Assembly: GCA_964344775.1 (NCBI GenBank)
Contig: CAYFOO010000005.1
Span: 1-48,821 of the forward strand
Direction: 5' to 3'
Length of the DNA: 48,821 bases
Source: CAYFMH01 sp964344775
GTDB lineage: Bacteria; Patescibacteriota; Gracilibacteria; UBA4473
The notes under the pieces were generated by a model that was not told the DNA's origin, did no database searches, and was given only the letters and a program-made list of their open reading frames with translations. Each line of letters begins with the position of its first letter. Position 1 is the stretch's first letter. The position numbers and the translations under genes were made by a program. Below, piece after piece: positions 1-7,900 of the stretch.

Positions 1-967
1 TGCTGGTCCAACGGGCAATTCCCTTACTGATACGTATTTCATCTAAATATCCAGTAAAATATGAGGATTGAGAATTTCCTCCTAGATAAAGACTATCAGA
101 TAAATCTCGAACAGAATTAGTAGAGGTAGTATTTGCTTCAGAAACTCCGTCAATATACAGATCCCACTCATTTCCATTTCTTACTGCGGCAAAGTGATGC
201 CAATCAGTATCAGAACTAAAATCAGTGGTTGATACTAAACTAACAGCGGCAGATCCTGTATCACCTACTGCAAATTGGATTTTTCCACTGGCATAGTAAA
301 AAGCCCATGAAATAGTTGACCAAGCACCATCAACTCCATGAATTAGAGGAAATTGATAGCTGCTTCCTGATGTTGGTTTAGCCCAAAAATCAATCGTAAA
401 ATCTCCAGTTCCGAAATTCCAATCTGCATGATCAGCAATACTTAAATAATCCCCGGTCCCATCAAAGTACCATGAAGAATCAAATTTTTTTGTGGTACTA
501 TTTTGTGTGGCATCCCCATTTATGGAGACAGAGTGTCCACTCCCTCCATTTCCTCCGGTAGAACTTTCTGTGAATGGACTTCCAGATTCTTCCCCATGAA
601 TCAATAGTACCGTATTGCTATCATTCCCTCCGATACCAGCTGCACCGACTGCTTGCCAAGTAGCTCCGTTACAAAATTCAACTTTTTGAGAAATAGAATT
701 ATATCGAATAGCTGCTTCTGTGTTTATACCGCAGGTAGATTCTGATCCTAGTTTGATTCCTCCATTTACATCCAGGGTAGTTTGGATGGTCCCAGAGGTA
801 TTGATACCGACTCGGTTATTGGTGGTGTCAAATTTGAGCAGTGCACCGAGATTCCCGGCAGATCCTTCTCCGCTAGGAGGAGATGGCCAGGAGATAGCCA
901 TGATAGAGCCTCCAAGGAGGCTGAGCGTAATGAGGACGCCGAGCACCGATTTTTTTGAGTTATTCAT
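1..967 (-). CDS. Secreted LamG-domain surface protein (3' part beyond window)
   Basis: Reading from the ATG at 967, the frame stays open to the window edge, so the C-terminus is missing. A signal peptide (MNNSKKSVLGVLITLSLLGG) is followed by a stalk with the motifs SWPSPPSGE, VGINTSG, LDVNGG, IRYNSISQKVEFC and two cysteines. From about residue 150 it reads as a LamG/concanavalin-like jelly roll: GDYLSIADHADWNFGTGDFT, then DWHHFAAVRNG, LYIDGV and LDEIRISKGIARWT. LamG domains usually bind glycans or proteins outside the cell. The N-terminal 110 residues closely match the next two genes, so the three are paralogs with exchanged C-termini. No Shine-Dalgarno site is visible. The surface location is inferred from the signal peptide; the ligand is unknown. 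Confidence 0.85.
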   Translation of the reverse strand, partial: MNNSKKSVLGVLITLSLLGGSIMAISWPSPPSGEGSAGNLGALLKFDTTNNRVGINTSGTIQTTLDVNGGIKLGSESTCGINTEAAIRYNSISQKVEFCNGATWQAVGAAGIGGNDSNTVLLIHGEESGSPFTESSTGGNGGSGHSVSINGDATQNSTTKKFDSSWYFDGTGDYLSIADHADWNFGTGDFTIDFWAKPTSGSSYQFPLIHGVDGAWSTISWAFYYASGKIQFAVGDTGSAAVSLVSTTDFSSDTDWHHFAAVRNGNEWDLYIDGVSEANTTSTNSVRDLSDSLYLGGNSQSSYFTGYLDEIRISKGIARWTS

Positions 968-1077
968 TTTTATTGGGTATTAATAATTTTTTAGTTTATG
1001 AGTTGTTGGGAGGGGAGAGAATTCTGAGATACAACGTAGGAACATGCTTTGGTTTATAATAAAAAGTAAGAGGTATT

Positions 1078-2043
1078 TTACTGTGTTGGGAAGGCTTCTG
1101 TTGGAGGAGTGAAGTTAGTAGTGTATCGAGCGACGCCTTTTGTGATACGAACTTCGTCGATTAACCCGCTAAAGACATGAGTGTGGTCGCCAGAAGAGGC
1201 TCCTATTGATATTTTGTTATGAGCATAGATATTTCCAAAACCAGAAATAGTCAGCTCTGCTACTCCATCAACATAACATACATAATCGCTTCCATTTCTA
1301 ACAAGCGCAACGTGGTGCCATGCATTATCATCAATTGCTGTAGTGGTATCAGCATAATCGTATGTTGTTGCTGTACCATCAGCGTCTACATACACTCTTA
1401 TAACGCCATCGTTGGTGATATCCATGTACCAGGAACGGTTGTTTCCGTTAGAATCACTAGAATTCAGTAGTGGTTCCCAATCGCTATTTGCTGGCAATTT
1501 AAACCAGAGCTCTGCTGTAAAATCTGAAGTAGACATATCAAAATCTGAATGGTTCAAGTCTATGTAAGATGTGGAGTTATCAAATGATCCAGCGTTGTTA
1601 AATTTCCCGGCTACAAAACTTACTCCATTGGGTGTTGTCGTATGTCCTTTTACATCTGTAGCATCTTCCATATTCATCAGGAGTACTACATTGTTCCATT
1701 CTGGGTCAGTAACTCCAGCAGCTCCTACTTCTCCCCAATCAGATCCATCACAAAACTCAATTTTTTGAGAAGTGGAGTTATATCGGATGGTTCCCTCTGT
1801 GTTGGCATCACAGGTGGTGAAGTCTCCGATTTTGACGAGACCGTTTACGTCAAGGACCGTATTAGGAGTTGTCGTATTGATCCCTACACGAGTATTTGTG
1901 GTATCTGCGTAGAGGAGGTTTCCGATTTTTCCTCCAGTGGATTCTCCGCTAGGAGGGGTAGGCCAGGAGATGGCCATGATAGAGCCTCCGAGGAGACTAA
2001 GTGCGATGAGGACGCCGAGAGCCGATTTTTTTGAGATGTTCAT
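1078..2043 (-). CDS. Secreted LamG-domain surface protein
   Basis: 321 residues from the ATG at 2043. An upstream ATG at 2082 would add 13 residues, but the N-terminus MNISKKSALGVLIALSLLGG matches the signal peptide of the preceding paralog, so 2043 is preferred. The stalk repeats the family motifs (SWPTPPSGES, GGKIGNL, RVGINTTTPN, LDVNGL, IRYNSTSQKIEFCDG) with a conserved cysteine pair. The rest is a LamG fold: FDNSTSYIDLNHSDFDMSTS, DFTAELWFKL, NAWHHVALVRNG, YVCYVDGV and GLIDEVRITKGVARYT. It probably forms an exposed adhesin or glycan-binding head on a common stalk. It lies 110 bp from the upstream LamG gene and 91 bp from the FISUMP gene, all on one strand, so the three may be co-expressed or have arisen by tandem duplication. 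Confidence 0.88.
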   Translation of the reverse strand: MNISKKSALGVLIALSLLGGSIMAISWPTPPSGESTGGKIGNLLYADTTNTRVGINTTTPNTVLDVNGLVKIGDFTTCDANTEGTIRYNSTSQKIEFCDGSDWGEVGAAGVTDPEWNNVVLLMNMEDATDVKGHTTTPNGVSFVAGKFNNAGSFDNSTSYIDLNHSDFDMSTSDFTAELWFKLPANSDWEPLLNSSDSNGNNRSWYMDITNDGVIRVYVDADGTATTYDYADTTTAIDDNAWHHVALVRNGSDYVCYVDGVAELTISGFGNIYAHNKISIGASSGDHTHVFSGLIDEVRITKGVARYTTNFTPPTEAFPTQ

Positions 2044-2134
2044 TTTATAGATGTTAATTTTTTGGATTCTGAGGTTTAACATCCTGTCCTATGCTGAAGC
2101 TTTGGAGGATACAGGAACGTTGAGCCTGCATAGA

Positions 2135-3034
2135 TTAATCTTTTAGACAACGGACAGATAAACCAACATTTTTATAATCCGTAGTACGATGTACTGTAGA
2201 ATTCCCTGGAAACAAAATTCTAATCCATGGATATACATCATCCAACACAGAGGACCAAAAATAGCCACCGTTATTTTGATTAATAAACGTCCCTTCACGA
2301 GATCGGAAACCTGCCATCAATCCTTCAAAACCAGAACTTCCACCAGATTTGAGAGCTGTTCCAGCAGGATCACAATCCCATGCTCCAAACCTGCTGGCAT
2401 TACAAGAACCAGTCGCTAAATAAGCATCAAGAGTGTGTTGTTCAGCATCGGTTGGAATATGCCATCCATTTGGACAAATCCCTTGAGCTCCTTCGGTAGT
2501 AGTATATCCCATAGCTTCATCCCAGTGGTAGAGCCCTCCTTCGTTTGTGCAATTAGTATCACTGTTGTTATAACACCATTTTTCGATAATTCCATTGTTA
2601 GATGGAATTGTTGATGCAGAAGCTAGTTTAGTTCCCACATTCAAATTACTGGCCATCCAACACTGAGTTCCGATTTCTACAGTGTCATAAATATTTCCAT
2701 CTATATCTTGAATCTGAGTTCCACAAGTAAAAGTAGAACCGATCTCTATCCAGCTAACACTATCACAAAATTCAACTTTTTGAGAAGTGGAGTTGTATCG
2801 GATGGCTCCTTCGTTACAAGTTGTGGAACTTCCGAGTTTCATAGCTCCGTTTATATCGAGTGTGGCCTTCGGTGTGGCGGTGTTGATGCCGATATAGTTG
2901 TTGTCAGCTTTTACAAGCGAACCTATCTTTCCTCCAGCTGGTTCTGCTGATGGAGGAGCCGGCCAAGTGATAGCGAGCGTAGTACTAATGATAGCCGCAA
3001 GGGCTATCCCGGAGACGAGCAATGATTTTTTCAT
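2135..3034 (-). CDS. Secreted FISUMP-domain protein
   Basis: 299 residues. The signal peptide (MKKSLLVSGIALAAIISTTLA) is followed by the same stalk as the two LamG genes: ITWPAPPSAEPAGGKIGSL, GINTATP, LDINGAMKLG and IRYNSTSQKVEFCD. From about residue 100 the sequence matches the FISUMP (Fibrobacter succinogenes major paralogous) domain: DIDGNIYDTVEIGTQCWMASNLNVGT, KWCYNNSDTNC, GGLYHWDEAMGY, ICPNGWHIPTDAE, GFRSREGTF, YFWSSV and a terminal LSVRCLKD. FISUMP domains occur in secreted or lipid-anchored proteins of Fibrobacteres, Bacteroidetes and CPR; their biochemical role is not settled. Cysteines are frequent, consistent with an extracellular disulfide-bonded fold. The shared stalk with a different head marks it as a modular relative of the neighbours. 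Confidence 0.85.
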   Translation of the reverse strand: MKKSLLVSGIALAAIISTTLAITWPAPPSAEPAGGKIGSLVKADNNYIGINTATPKATLDINGAMKLGSSTTCNEGAIRYNSTSQKVEFCDSVSWIEIGSTFTCGTQIQDIDGNIYDTVEIGTQCWMASNLNVGTKLASASTIPSNNGIIEKWCYNNSDTNCTNEGGLYHWDEAMGYTTTEGAQGICPNGWHIPTDAEQHTLDAYLATGSCNASRFGAWDCDPAGTALKSGGSSGFEGLMAGFRSREGTFINQNNGGYFWSSVLDDVYPWIRILFPGNSTVHRTTDYKNVGLSVRCLKD

Positions 3035-3137
3035 GATTTTCTATAAATTATACCTTGTTAATTGTACCATTCATTTTTTCATCCTGGCTAGTTTTTTTTT
3101 GAAAAACGTGTTGATTTTTTTTGGAACATGTTGTAGA

Positions 3138-3226
3138 TAAATAGATCAAAAGCTGACAAGATGACGAGACAACAAGATAGAGTGTGGAGATCTATTTACT
3201 CGTGGTCTTGTAATCTCGTTATCTTG
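3138..3226. repeat. Intergenic double inverted-repeat element
   Basis: Two interleaved inverted repeats lie between divergent genes. TAAATAGATC (3138-3147) pairs perfectly with GATCTATTTA (3189-3198). The 21-nt arm at 3157-3177, CAAGATGACGAGA onward, matches the complement of 3206-3226 at 18 of 21 positions. The layout resembles a miniature inverted-repeat element or a cruciform/regulatory site between the FISUMP and GGDEF genes. Confidence 0.55.
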
Positions 3227-3233
3227 CTAAAAA

Positions 3234-4640
3234 ATGTTTCCCTTTCCCCGCGACACCCTCACAAAATTTCATACGAAAGGCATTCTCCTTTCGGAGGAAG
3301 GGACAGCAAAAATTTCCAAAGAAATCCCAGGCAAAAAATTACTATGTATTTTTGACTTTAATCACATGGGGTTGCCCAATAAATTTGGGCTTCGAAGGCG
3401 TCTCAATGATTTTTTATCCATTTTTCCAGAGATTCAGAAGAAAGTTTTTGATGATTTTCCGCAGGAGATCGTTCGTTTTGGGGGAGATGAATTTTGCATC
3501 ATCATTCCGGATGAAGCAGCTGCGATTAGCAAACTGAAGTTGTTTTTTACCGAACTTGAAAAACAACGAAAAAAATTCCTGCCAGAGGCAGATGAAAAAG
3601 TAAAATTAGTGATGCAATTTGCAAAAATTCGTAGTTTGATGCGGAAACTGCGATCGGATTTTCTTATTATTTGCAAACAGAAAAAAAAGGATTTTGATCT
3701 CGAGGGATTTGTCGCTTTTTTGAAAGCAAAATTAGAACATGAAAAACTAACGGAAGAAGTGATTTCTCAAAAATTCCGTTTGGAGCAGCGAATTGGTTTT
3801 ATGCAAAAACAATTAGCACTTGGTCATGCAAAAAATGAAAAAGAGTCAGTGGTGGTGCCGTCTGGAATAATCTTTGAAATCGATGAAAAATTAACCCCAA
3901 GGGATATTTTAAATGCTTTTTTTCAGTCTGATGAAATCATCTCTCAGAGACAGAGAGCCGGGGTGCGAGATATTGATTTCACACCCATTACTCTGAAAAA
4001 AGAATCGTTGGCCAGGGAGGCTCTTTTTGAGCTTCAAAACTGGCAAGAATATGAATCGGAATATTTATCACTCAAAAAACAGTTGGAAACTGCTTCTCCA
4101 CAAGAAAAAGAGGAGCTCCAACAAAAAATTAGATTTTTGCAGTGGAGTGATCCGGTGGTACAGGGGGTATTTCGTCTAAATCTCTGTGCTGGTGCAAAAA
4201 TCAGAGAAATTTTTCCTATCAAAAAACCAACGGAATATCAGGCATTGATTTTTCGATTGTCTGGGTTTGGGGCGATAAACAACAATCTGGGGTATGAGAT
4301 GGCGGATCAAATTTTTCGATCTATGACAGAGATTGCACAGGAATATTTTCCAAAGGCTGTTTTTATGCGAAGCAATGGGGGGAAGTTGACGGTTTTTTTG
4401 CCAGTAAAAGATTTTTCTGAGTCCGTGTTTGAGACAGTTTGTACCAGAATAAATACCATAATCAAAACAAATCTCAGTGACGTCCGAGTAATTGCGGAAG
4501 TGAGTGAGAAGCGGGCCCTAGAGACACTTTTACCGAAAAATAAAGATAAAATGACTCCTGTGGAATGGAGGTTTGGAGAGGTGATTGTTGATGGAGGGAG
4601 GATTATTATTGATCCGGAGAAGATTATTGCTGAAATTTAG
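3234..4640 (+). CDS. Tandem GGDEF-like domain protein
   Basis: 468 residues with no membrane segment or signal peptide. An N-terminal GGDEF-like domain has LLCIFDFNHMGLPNKFG (about 35-52) and an intact RFGGDEF motif (about 82-88). A helical insertion of about 95 residues separates it from a segment resembling the domain end (SGIIFEIDEKLTPRDIL). The second unit (about 338-468) has the same layout, ALIFRLSGFGAINNNLGYEM and then MRSNGGKLTVFLP, but GGDEF has become GGKLT and the metal Asp has become Arg, so it should be inactive. GGDEF domains normally make cyclic di-GMP from two GTP. With the second copy degenerate and the first split by an insertion, a receptor or regulatory role is equally likely. 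The start is the first ATG in frame, with no clear Shine-Dalgarno site. Confidence 0.75.
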   Translation: MFPFPRDTLTKFHTKGILLSEEGTAKISKEIPGKKLLCIFDFNHMGLPNKFGLRRRLNDFLSIFPEIQKKVFDDFPQEIVRFGGDEFCIIIPDEAAAISKLKLFFTELEKQRKKFLPEADEKVKLVMQFAKIRSLMRKLRSDFLIICKQKKKDFDLEGFVAFLKAKLEHEKLTEEVISQKFRLEQRIGFMQKQLALGHAKNEKESVVVPSGIIFEIDEKLTPRDILNAFFQSDEIISQRQRAGVRDIDFTPITLKKESLAREALFELQNWQEYESEYLSLKKQLETASPQEKEELQQKIRFLQWSDPVVQGVFRLNLCAGAKIREIFPIKKPTEYQALIFRLSGFGAINNNLGYEMADQIFRSMTEIAQEYFPKAVFMRSNGGKLTVFLPVKDFSESVFETVCTRINTIIKTNLSDVRVIAEVSEKRALETLLPKNKDKMTPVEWRFGEVIVDGGRIIIDPEKIIAEI

Positions 4641-4705
4641 AGAATGACTAATGATCAAAATCACCCCCTCTTCAGTCTTCGTCTAGTTTAGGATTTGGAT
4701 TCGGA

Positions 4706-4742
4706 CTTCGGCCGACAGGAGCTCCCCCTCGAAAAGGGGGAG
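4706..4742. repeat. Composite short repeat: CTTCGGCNGACAGG copy plus CTCCCCCT hairpin
   Basis: CTTCGGCCGACAGG (4706-4719) is one of five copies in this window of the consensus CTTCGGCNGACAGG. It abuts a perfect hairpin, CTCCCCCT (4722-4729) pairing with AGGGGGAG (4735-4742). A hairpin of the same design is found inside the cysteine desulfurase, U32 and guaA reading frames. Here it follows the stop codon of the GGDEF gene and may also act as a transcription terminator. Confidence 0.6.
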
Positions 4743-4783
4743 AACATTTGCTTAAAGGTAGTAACAATCTGGCTAATAAAAGT

Positions 4784-4812
4784 TTGACAGCAAGTCATTT
4801 TTGGGATAAAAG
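4784..4812 (+). promoter_or_regulatory. Possible promoter, TTGACA-N17-TAAAAG
   Basis: A consensus -35 box TTGACA (4784-4789) is followed 17 nt later by TAAAAG. The -10 is weak, but the same arrangement with an ATTTTT tract in the spacer recurs before the genes at 32,077 and 32,739. It may be a second promoter for the giant protein gene. Confidence 0.35.
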
Positions 4813-4886
4813 TTATAAAATAAAATAATTTGCCTTTTGGGTAAATTGAAAATGGGATATGCAGGCTAGGATTTTCCTGTTGTTTA

Positions 4887-4895
4887 TGCTATAAT
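4887..4895 (+). promoter_or_regulatory. Extended -10 promoter of the giant protein gene
   Basis: TGCTATAAT is a perfect extended -10 element (TGn plus TATAAT). Transcription would begin near 4902, only about 6 nt before the ATG at 4908 and about 66 nt before the ATG at 4968. No good -35 box is needed with an extended -10. Confidence 0.6.
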
Positions 4896-4967
4896 AATTA
4901 GATTAAAATGATTTTTATTGAACATCAGTTTCGAAATTTTGACCTTCGTGCGGGGAGGTTTGTGTTT

Positions 4968-7900
4968 ATGGTGGAAATTGGAGTTGATGATGAAGGAGCG
5001 ACAAGAACGGAAGCAGACGAAAGAGAAGAACGAAAAACAGAGGATTTTCTAGACCCACTCAGGTTTTCTCTGCAGGGGGTAGAACATCTCAAAAGAAATG
5101 TGGATACGCTCAAAAAGAAGCCAGAACTAGCCGCAAAATTTCATGAATTGGTGGTATATCATTGTGAGGCGGTAGAAAGAAGAAAGGACTTTGCAGACAA
5201 AGTACCTCCACGGGCTTTGTTTGCTTTGTATGAATCAACAGAACTTCGGAAATTTTTGCCAACCTCTCTGCGAGAAAGGGTTAAAAGGGTCGTAGATAGT
5301 CAGGTAAAAAGTGCTCAAAAGATTCTGACAAAGGAGTGTCAGAATTGGACAAAAACTGATGTTTCTAAGCTTTGTGCTCTTTATAAGCATTTTCAGAAAC
5401 AACCGGAAAGTACGAAAAAAGATTCTCCTTATAACCAAATTGCTGCTGGATTAGCCCAGTGGGTAGCTCAGTTTTTTGTAGATGATGTACTAAAAGATAG
5501 TGCCACTACAGCACAAAAAGTACTGATTCTAGAAATCAATCGAATCTTAAAAGGCACAAAATTTGCTCTGAAAGTTGAGTTTGGCGGAGACAAACGAACG
5601 ATTGATGATCATTTTTCTGATTTAGCGAAAAAACTAGCACGAGATTTATTAGCCAGTAAGGGGAATAGTCCTGATGTGGTACTGGTATGGGAGCTACTTG
5701 AGCATTTGGACGAAGAATTAGAAGGTGTTTTTGATGCCACAGAAAAGGAAAATCTGAAAAAACTAGTACAACATGGAAATGCAGCTCGATTGCTTATGTT
5801 TTTGAATGGGAAAAATCCAAAAGTTTTTTCTCCGATGGAGCACGAAGCTCTGCAAGAAGTTTTTGGTGCGGAGGGATATGGATTTGAAGAAAAAACAGAA
5901 GAACAGAGAAAAATGGAAGAGGAGGATCAGAAAAAAATGGCTAAATTTACAGAAGAACAACGAAAAATAGACCAGGAAATAGCAAGCTTTTTGGAAACTT
6001 TGGAAGAAGATAATCCGCTTAGAGAAAATTATAAAAAAGCCAAGGAAGGTGTGGAGACAACATTTTCTGCTTTGTGGGATGTCTATGAACCAGTTCGTGT
6101 AGCTCTCACAGAAATGGGGGAATTTGAAAAAAAAGAGATTACTACTGTTTCTAAATCAGAATTTGAGGCAAAAAGTTTCGAAGACCAGATGATTTTTTTA
6201 GAAGACTTAAAAAGTGTTGTGGCAAAAATAAAAAAGGATCGAATAGAATCAATCTCTGAGCAATTCCAAAAATTACAAGAAGCTTTTACACCTTTTAATG
6301 AAGCAGAAAAAGAATTAAATATCGCCAAAGAGGATATCAAAAACGCTGGAACAGAATCTCTAAAAGAAAAAACAAAGAAACTAAAAGAGTCCGAAGAAGA
6401 ATGGAAAAAGAAAAAAGAAGAATGGGAGGGAGGTTTTAATGCCGAGAAGGAGCTAGTGGGATATTTTTCTGATTTGGGGAAAAAAGGAAAAGAAATAGAT
6501 GAAGCTTATATGACTGGATTACAAAAAAGAGTTGACAGTCATGAGCTTTTTTCTGATGACATGCGAATTTTGCTCAGAGATGCTGATCCTGAGAGAGCCC
6601 TTGGTAAATTTCGAAGCAAGTTTGGTGAAGTTTTAGAAGGAGATTTCAAAAACGAATTAGCAAGTATTATTGATGGACCAGCTGGAAATAAAGATCAATG
6701 GATTAGGGATATTGAGAAATACTTAAACAATAAAGTCGTAGAATCTTTTGAAGCAGTAGGAGGAAAAACAGAATTCTTCACCCCTCCGCAGATCGATCAA
6801 GAGCTTATCAATGGTTCTCTTCAACATTTCCGAAAGGAAATTAGTGAAATTATGGAAGCAAAATTGCAAAGTGCTGGTGTGAGCGAAGAGGATCAAATGC
6901 AATTTTTTACTCAGATGCGAGAACATTTCGGTGTGAGAGGAGTGGGGTTTGTCGAAGAAACAAAAGGAAAATATGAGACCTTCCGAGCTCGAAATAAAGA
7001 AGCTGCTGAAATGATCACCAAAGCCAAAAAAGAGTTGGATGCGGTTTTGGTAGGCATTGAAGATGAAGAAGAAAGAAACAAATTAATTAAAGGTTTTGAG
7101 ATTCGGTGTGATCAGATTTTACGAGGAAAAAGAACATTTGACGAGAAGGAGTTCCCGCTACCGGGCAAAGAACAACTGAATAATTTCAATGTGCAAACCA
7201 CCGAGTGGCAAAAAAAAGCCGCGGATATTATTCAGTATTTCAACAATGAATTAGGGGATATTCAAAAAAGCTTTGAACGTGGAGAAGAAGTAGATGAGGC
7301 AAGGATAAAAAAGTTTTTTGAAAGATGGAATACCGAAAGCAGTTTCCAATTGGGTTTATTGATCGAAAATATGCGAGCAAAATACGTGGAATTATATGGA
7401 GAAACCAAATTTGTAGCAATATTTTTTCACGAATGCACGTGGATGAAGCAGGCGATGGATAAACACATACAGTCATTCGAAGAAGCGTTTGCAGCCGGAG
7501 GAGAACTCAGTGGAAAAGAACCATTTTTTGAAGAGCTAGGAAAATTGTTTGGAACCGAGGGGTTGGGGCAATATCTCAATATGGGTGATAGTGGGTTGCT
7601 CAGAAAAATGGAGAGAGAGGAAGATCAGGTTTTTGCAAAGTTTTCTGAGACGACTGCCCGACTAAAAAACTGGGAATTTTTTGAAGATCGAGAAAAGGCC
7701 AGAAAAAACTTCCAAGAGGTTCAGGACAAATACAATGCTGCTTATCGTAAATACCAAGAAAACCTCCGAGAAATAAAGACGGCAGTAGAAGCAGATTTCA
7801 AAATGAAGGATGAGGACTTCATGACCAAATATGGTTCACCGAAGAATTTGATGCAGAGTATGTTAGATTCGTACGATAAGTACGATGCCTATTTCGGAGG

